Shown here in pieces: positions 60,308-64,000 of a stretch of 64,000 bases of DNA. This stretch comes from Fibrobacter sp. UWB4 (GTDB lineage: Bacteria > Fibrobacterota > Fibrobacteria > Fibrobacterales > Fibrobacteraceae). The translations under genes were made by a program, and so were the position numbers. The notes under the pieces were generated by a model. That model searched no databases and was not told the origin of the DNA. It saw only the letters and a program-made list of their open reading frames with translations. The stretch's first letter is position 1, and each line of letters opens with the position of its first letter. Location: the NCBI RefSeq assembly GCF_002210345.1, contig NZ_MWQI01000001.1, positions 62,001 through 126,000 on the forward strand, given 5' to 3'.

Positions 60308-61189
60308 ATGAAATCCTCGAAGTTAATAAGCGTTTTTGTTGCAATCCTTTTGACCTTGTTTTGCGTTTCTTGTTCTAAATCGAACGAGGAACCAGTTTCT
60401 AGTTTAAAGGAGTCGGGATCTGTTTATACAAAAGACTATTTTGTTCTGCGGCCATTTCATATAGCGTTGCCCAAGGGATATTCTGTGGAAAATATTCCTC
60501 ATTTTGAGTTGGGTATTTACGAGATTAAAGACTCTGTAGGGCGTAAGCTTATGACTTTCATTCAAATGACGTACTATCATGGTGCATATCCGATTTCGTT
60601 TTTGCCTCCAAAAAATCCTAATGAGTTTAGCGAGGCGGGAAGGCTTGATACGGTTGTAACTATCGATGGAGTAAAAACTAAAAAGCGACAAGTTTATATT
60701 TGGTCTGATCGAACTCCGTTAAAGCGAAAAAGTTGGCAACCTCCTGAAATAGTTGAGTTTATTTATTATCCCGATCAGGTTGATTCGTCTATTTGTGAAA
60801 ACATCATTCGTTCTGTAAAAATCCATAGTTATAATAAAGATTATATGTGCAATATTTATGTGTCTGAAAATAATTCTTTAGAAGGAACAAAAATGTCTAA
60901 AATGCGCAATTCGCAGATAAAAGATGTTCAAACATTGGTAAAAGATATTGAGTTGTTGCCTGCTGTATCTGCAAAACAGGACTTCTTTGAAAAGAGCGGA
61001 AAATACCTATTCCTCGCCGATTGCTTTATGAATGATGAATACAAGGGCTCTTTCCATATCAATGATTCCTGTGAAATTGGATGGAACGGAAAATACGCTG
61101 AAAAAGAAGACATCCTTGATTTGCTGGATGCCATGGAAGATAAACAGTTTAAAGAAAAGCTCGTGAAAAAGTGCAACTTTTCTCGATGA
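60308..61189 (+). CDS. Lipoprotein of unknown function
   Basis: A 293-aa lipoprotein with lipobox FCVSC at about residues 18-22. The first half has beta-type segments (FHIALPKGYSVENIPHFELGIY) and ends near SVKIHSYNKDYMCNIYV. The second half is helical and charged. ADCFMNDEYKGSFHINDSCEIGWNGKYAEKED resembles short surface domains but I cannot name one. TTTATAC lies seven bases before ATG, so the leader may be very short. It is a single-gene unit after the argBD terminator. Confidence 0.65.
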   Translation: MKSSKLISVFVAILLTLFCVSCSKSNEEPVSSLKESGSVYTKDYFVLRPFHIALPKGYSVENIPHFELGIYEIKDSVGRKLMTFIQMTYYHGAYPISFLPPKNPNEFSEAGRLDTVVTIDGVKTKKRQVYIWSDRTPLKRKSWQPPEIVEFIYYPDQVDSSICENIIRSVKIHSYNKDYMCNIYVSENNSLEGTKMSKMRNSQIKDVQTLVKDIELLPAVSAKQDFFEKSGKYLFLADCFMNDEYKGSFHINDSCEIGWNGKYAEKEDILDLLDAMEDKQFKEKLVKKCNFSR

Positions 61190-61329
61190 GATTTTATCTA
61201 TTGTAAAATTTAAAAAATCTTTGAGAATTTTTAGGCCAAATGGGCTTCTAAAACGTGTTAATATAAAGGACGGGGAGCAATTTTCTGTCTATGAACCCGA
61301 CATTTTCGGGGCTTTAACAACGGAAAAAT

Positions 61330-62310
61330 ATGGATAATAATATTGTGGCCGAAACGAAAAATAGCCATGGTGAAATGATTGGTGAGGCGAAAACTTTTGA
61401 AGAATACAAGGGCGCAGGCGTTTTCGCGGATCTTCTTCTCGACAGAACATTTAAGAAGGCTTTTAATCCCGACACGCAAAATAAGGTTTGCCTGATTGCT
61501 CTTTTGAACGCCGTGCTTGAAGGCGAAATAGCGTCACCGATTGTCGATGTGCAGTCCCGTAACAAGGAATACAGCGACGGATCGAACGAAAATCGAACTT
61601 CTGTCTTTGACTTGCACTGTATTGATTCTGCTCAGCGTAGGTTCATCATCGAAGTGCAGATTCTTTTTCAGAAAAACATAGTCAATCGTTCGATTTATTA
61701 CGCCTCGCAGACGATTGTTGCTCAGGGGCAACGCGGTAAAAAGTACAATTACGAATTGAATCCTGTCGTTACGGTCGTGTTCATGGAATTTAACGTGTTT
61801 GCAGGTGACCGCTACATCCGCCGTGCAAAGCTTCGAGAAATGAACGGAGCTAGTATCAGCGATACTCTCAATTTTGCGTTTGTGGAGCTTCCGAAGTTCA
61901 ACAAGCCTTTGGATGAGCTTGAAACGACGCTCGACAAGGCGCTTTACGCGCTTAAGAACATGAAAAACATGACGCAGATGCCCAAGCAGTATGTGAACAC
62001 GGTGTTCGAACTCTTGTTTTCGACAGCGAAATTGGCTAAATTATCGAAAGAGGAACAGAAGATGATTGACGAAGCACAGAAAGCCAAGTGGGACAACTAC
62101 GCAATCCATAAAGCGGCTATTGATAGTGGCTTGCAACAGGGCTTGCAACAAGGTTTGCGTCAAGGCTTGCAACAGGGGCTGAATGTTGCTAGGCAAGAAA
62201 TGGCGAAGAAAATGCTGTTGAAAAAGAAGCCGATTGATGAAATTACTGAATTCACAGAACTATCTGAAGCAGAAATCCTTGCAATCAAGGCTGATTTAGA
62301 TAAAGCTTGA
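61330..62310 (+). CDS. Rpn/PD-(D/E)XK-family nuclease (transposase-like)
   Basis: A 326-aa protein of the Rpn/PDDEXK_2 (TIGR01784) family. The fold starts FADLLLDRTFKKAFN; the active-site strands are SVFDLHCID and RRFIIEVQ, giving D-x-EVQ. NRSIYYASQTIVAQGQRG and ELNPVVTVVFMEF follow in family order. Near residue 270-285 there are four tandem GLQQ/GLRQ units, a feature common in this family. Rpn proteins promote recA-independent recombination or act in conflict systems. It has a terminator after it. Confidence 0.88.
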   Translation: MDNNIVAETKNSHGEMIGEAKTFEEYKGAGVFADLLLDRTFKKAFNPDTQNKVCLIALLNAVLEGEIASPIVDVQSRNKEYSDGSNENRTSVFDLHCIDSAQRRFIIEVQILFQKNIVNRSIYYASQTIVAQGQRGKKYNYELNPVVTVVFMEFNVFAGDRYIRRAKLREMNGASISDTLNFAFVELPKFNKPLDELETTLDKALYALKNMKNMTQMPKQYVNTVFELLFSTAKLAKLSKEEQKMIDEAQKAKWDNYAIHKAAIDSGLQQGLQQGLRQGLQQGLNVARQEMAKKMLLKKKPIDEITEFTELSEAEILAIKADLDKA

Positions 62311-62342
62311 ATTGCTCACTCGTCACCTTAAAAATGCAAAAG

Positions 62343-62367
62343 CCTGGACTTAGTTCCAGGTCTTTTT
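62343..62367. terminator. Terminator between the Rpn-like and GGDEF genes
   Basis: CCTGGA-CTTAGT-TCCAGG is followed by TCTTTTTG on the plus strand. A-rich sequence on the other side allows use in both directions. Confidence 0.7.
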
Positions 62368-62401
62368 GTATGTTTGGCGCATTGTCGCTTTCCTATAGCA
62401 A

Positions 62402-62450
62402 AACCTTCCTACTGTCTATTTCCTACTGCCTGCTACTTACTATCTCCCTT
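62402..62450. repeat. Heptamer-type repeat (TTCCTAC, CTGCCTG types)
   Basis: Six degenerate seven-base units, such as TTCCTACTGTCTATTTCCTA, run into the end of the GGDEF gene. They are the complement of the GTAGGAA style seen at 18555. Confidence 0.6.
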
Positions 62451-63570
62451 CCCGTGACGCTTTCTTTTGCTGGTACATGTGCTCGTCGGCTTCTGCAATG
62501 ATTTCTTCTTCGGAATGCAGGCCTGTTGTGCGGACTGCAAAGCCGTAGGCTGCGCTTTCTGTAATTCCCTGAACCTGAGTTTGCTTGGATTCTTCAATAA
62601 AACGCTCTAGGAAGGCTTCGCATTTTGTACGGTTGAACTTGGGAATAATCACCAAAAATTCATCGCCTCCGGTGCGGATGGCTTCGGCGTTTTCGGGTAG
62701 GATCTTCTTTAAAATATTGGCGAAGTTCTGGATATATTCATCCCCTTTGTTGTGCCCATAGTTATCGTTAATTTTCTTGAGGTGGTTTAGGTCGAACATC
62801 ACGTAGCTGCACGGGAGCTTGCGCTTCACGTCGTCAGGGTTCATTATCAGGTAGTTTCTGTTAAAAAGGCCTGTCATGGCATCGTTGAAGCTGAGCTTTT
62901 CGAGTAATTTGTGCGAAGTGTTTTCGCTGACCTGTACACCGACAAAAAGGCAAACAATTACAAAAATCACGCTGACGATATCCACGCGGATTCCTTCGAC
63001 ATATGGTGCTGCCGAGCCTGCGATAAAGGGCAGAATAAAGTAGATTATAAAGAAAATGACGGTTCGTCTTCCGAACTGCTTGCGGAAATAAATGATGATT
63101 CCCGCCATAAGGATGCCCCAGATGCCGGTCGCAAGCCAAGAAACGAGAGTTTCGTTTGTAGTCCAGTCGCGGGTGATATCGCCTGTAGAAACGTCTACGA
63201 TGACGTTTACTAAAAAGTCGAGGATGCATAGCGCGTAAATCGTGTAACGCATGATTTTGTGCGGTTCGCATTTCCTGTTTTCGAGGAATGCAAATACATA
63301 TTTCGAAAAAAAGAAAATGCACAGCGCGCTTGAAACAAAGCTGACTAAATCGACAATGGCATAAACGGGAACCGAAAGTTCACCGTCGCAAATATGGATG
63401 ATAGCGTATGTGATGATTACGCCATGGTAGGCGATAATCATGCCTGTAAAGTTATATTGAAGCCTGTCGTTACGCCAGTGACCGACCCAGAGAAGGACTA
63501 AAATGAGGAACAGGATGGAAAGGCTGAACAAGTCGATACAGATATTTATCGCCTGGATAATATCGTTCAT
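62440..63570 (-). CDS. Membrane diguanylate cyclase (GGDEF)
   Basis: A 376-aa protein with about six membrane segments in residues 10-215, then a GGDEF domain making cyclic di-GMP. DAMTGLFNRNYL opens the domain, FDLNHLKKINDNYGHNKGDE holds the metal Asp, and RTGGDEF at 299-305 is the active site. The RxxD inhibitory site five residues before GGDEF is absent, so product feedback is not expected. The last codons lie in a heptamer repeat. The membrane part resembles a ligand sensor of unknown type. Confidence 0.92.
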   Translation of the reverse strand: MNDIIQAINICIDLFSLSILFLILVLLWVGHWRNDRLQYNFTGMIIAYHGVIITYAIIHICDGELSVPVYAIVDLVSFVSSALCIFFFSKYVFAFLENRKCEPHKIMRYTIYALCILDFLVNVIVDVSTGDITRDWTTNETLVSWLATGIWGILMAGIIIYFRKQFGRRTVIFFIIYFILPFIAGSAAPYVEGIRVDIVSVIFVIVCLFVGVQVSENTSHKLLEKLSFNDAMTGLFNRNYLIMNPDDVKRKLPCSYVMFDLNHLKKINDNYGHNKGDEYIQNFANILKKILPENAEAIRTGGDEFLVIIPKFNRTKCEAFLERFIEESKQTQVQGITESAAYGFAVRTTGLHSEEEIIAEADEHMYQQKKASREGR

Positions 63571-63679
63571 GGCTCCCTCCGCTAAAAAATGTGCAATAAA
63601 TCGTAATATAAATATAATCTATGAATATGGGATGTTTTAAACAGAAGTCGAAATAATTGAAAAACGTGATTAGATTCAG

Positions 63680-63702
63680 CCTCCATTTTAAACAATTGGA
63701 GG
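63680..63702 (+). promoter_or_regulatory. Hairpin covering the ribosome site of the recombinase gene
   Basis: CCTCCA (63680-63685) and TGGAGG (63697-63702) pair, and GGAGG is the ribosome site four bases before ATG. Folding would reduce translation of the recombinase. Confidence 0.5.
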
Positions 63703-63706
63703 TTTT

Positions 63707-64000
63707 ATGCGTTTTTTGGACTGTGCGCTTGACTATTTAAAGAAAGATGCTGATGAACTCGCACCTTTGACGGTACGCACGTATTACTGGAATTTGAAGA
63801 AAATTTCGCTATTTGACCCAGGACTTGAATGCGAAAATGTGACTTCCGAGACGGTGCGGAATTACAAACGCCACTTGGAAACGCTCCACAACAAGGAGGC
63901 GACTGTGATCAAGGCGCTTTCGGTGTTTCGCATCTTTTGCAACAAGATGAGGGCTGATGGCATAATTCAAGGCGATCCGTTTGAAAACGTGAAGGTGGGG
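63707..64000 (+). CDS. Tyrosine recombinase / phage integrase, N-terminal part
   Basis: The frame is open to the window end, giving 98 residues of a longer protein. The sequence MRFLDCALDYLKKDADELAP, then TVRTYYWNLKKIS, TVRNYKRHLETL and ALSVFRIFCNKMRADGIIQGDP, fits the SAM-like DNA-binding core of XerC/D-type integrases, in which LRSFFxFL...GxIxxNP is the usual end of the domain. The catalytic part with Arg, His and Tyr lies outside. It may belong to an integrated element or an invertase. GGAGG precedes ATG by four bases. Confidence 0.75.
   Translation, partial: MRFLDCALDYLKKDADELAPLTVRTYYWNLKKISLFDPGLECENVTSETVRNYKRHLETLHNKEATVIKALSVFRIFCNKMRADGIIQGDPFENVKVG

Overview
The window is a bacterial chromosome segment that I attribute to the genus Fibrobacter (Fibrobacterota) or a close relative. 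The grounds are a regulator that looks like the Fibrobacter paralogous family TIGR02147 paired with a LamG-like lipoprotein, many lipoproteins with Ser-rich or Asp/Ser-rich linkers, anaerobic metabolism (class III ribonucleotide reductase, ferredoxin), outer-membrane beta-barrels, and repeated intergenic heptamer arrays. I see no rRNA, no convincing tRNA and no CRISPR array. All names come from recognising motifs by eye; no database search was run.

Layout. 1-3.6 kb: end of a solute symporter, three small lipoproteins (two of them paralogues), a SIMPL-domain protein and a flavodoxin-fold oxidoreductase. 3.7-7.1 kb: an anaerobic ribonucleotide reductase operon behind an NrdR-like box pair. Here nrdD stops after its zinc-binding tail, and the glycyl-radical segment is a separate 48-codon gene beyond a 120-bp foldable element, followed directly by nrdG. 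7.2-8.7 kb: two proteins built from five cystatin-like units. 8.8-12.8 kb: an SGNH hydrolase and the TIGR02147/lipoprotein pair. 12.9-24.4 kb: mostly housekeeping genes on the minus strand (recD2, cstA, nadA, a phosphoesterase, a pseudouridine synthase, Ppx/GppA, a KPAAA-repeat basic protein, panB, recO, HIT). 25-30 kb: an LpxL-like acyltransferase, a membrane protein with HETGH, a transglutaminase-like lipoprotein and a SpoIIE-type phosphatase.

29.98-39.7 kb is the main accessory region. It is an AT-rich, tightly packed seven-gene minus-strand operon. In transcription order it encodes a Ycf46-like AAA ATPase, an Upf1/Dna2-type SF1 helicase, a PLD-like protein with an HxRx4D motif, a coiled-coil protein with a degenerate PLD-like N-terminus, a coiled-coil protein with a Ycf35/DUF1257-like tail, an NrdG-like radical SAM protein, and a small DUF2997-like protein. 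The radical SAM protein carries a C-terminal segment resembling that small protein. The gene content suggests an NTP-driven nucleic-acid-processing, possibly defensive, system that I cannot match to a named one. Next to it are an orphan 826-aa protein with a small ORF upstream, other lipoproteins, and a DUF3990-type two-gene pair that looks like a toxin-antitoxin module.

50-64 kb: an outer-membrane protein behind a long structured leader with a sequestered ribosome binding site, a HAD hydrolase, two membrane proteins, tex with a three-way-junction-like leader, a ferredoxin, argB-argD, an Rpn/PD-(D/E)XK family protein, a diguanylate cyclase, and the start of a tyrosine recombinase cut by the window edge. 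Several genes place a TATATT box 6-9 nt before ATG, which suggests leaderless transcripts.
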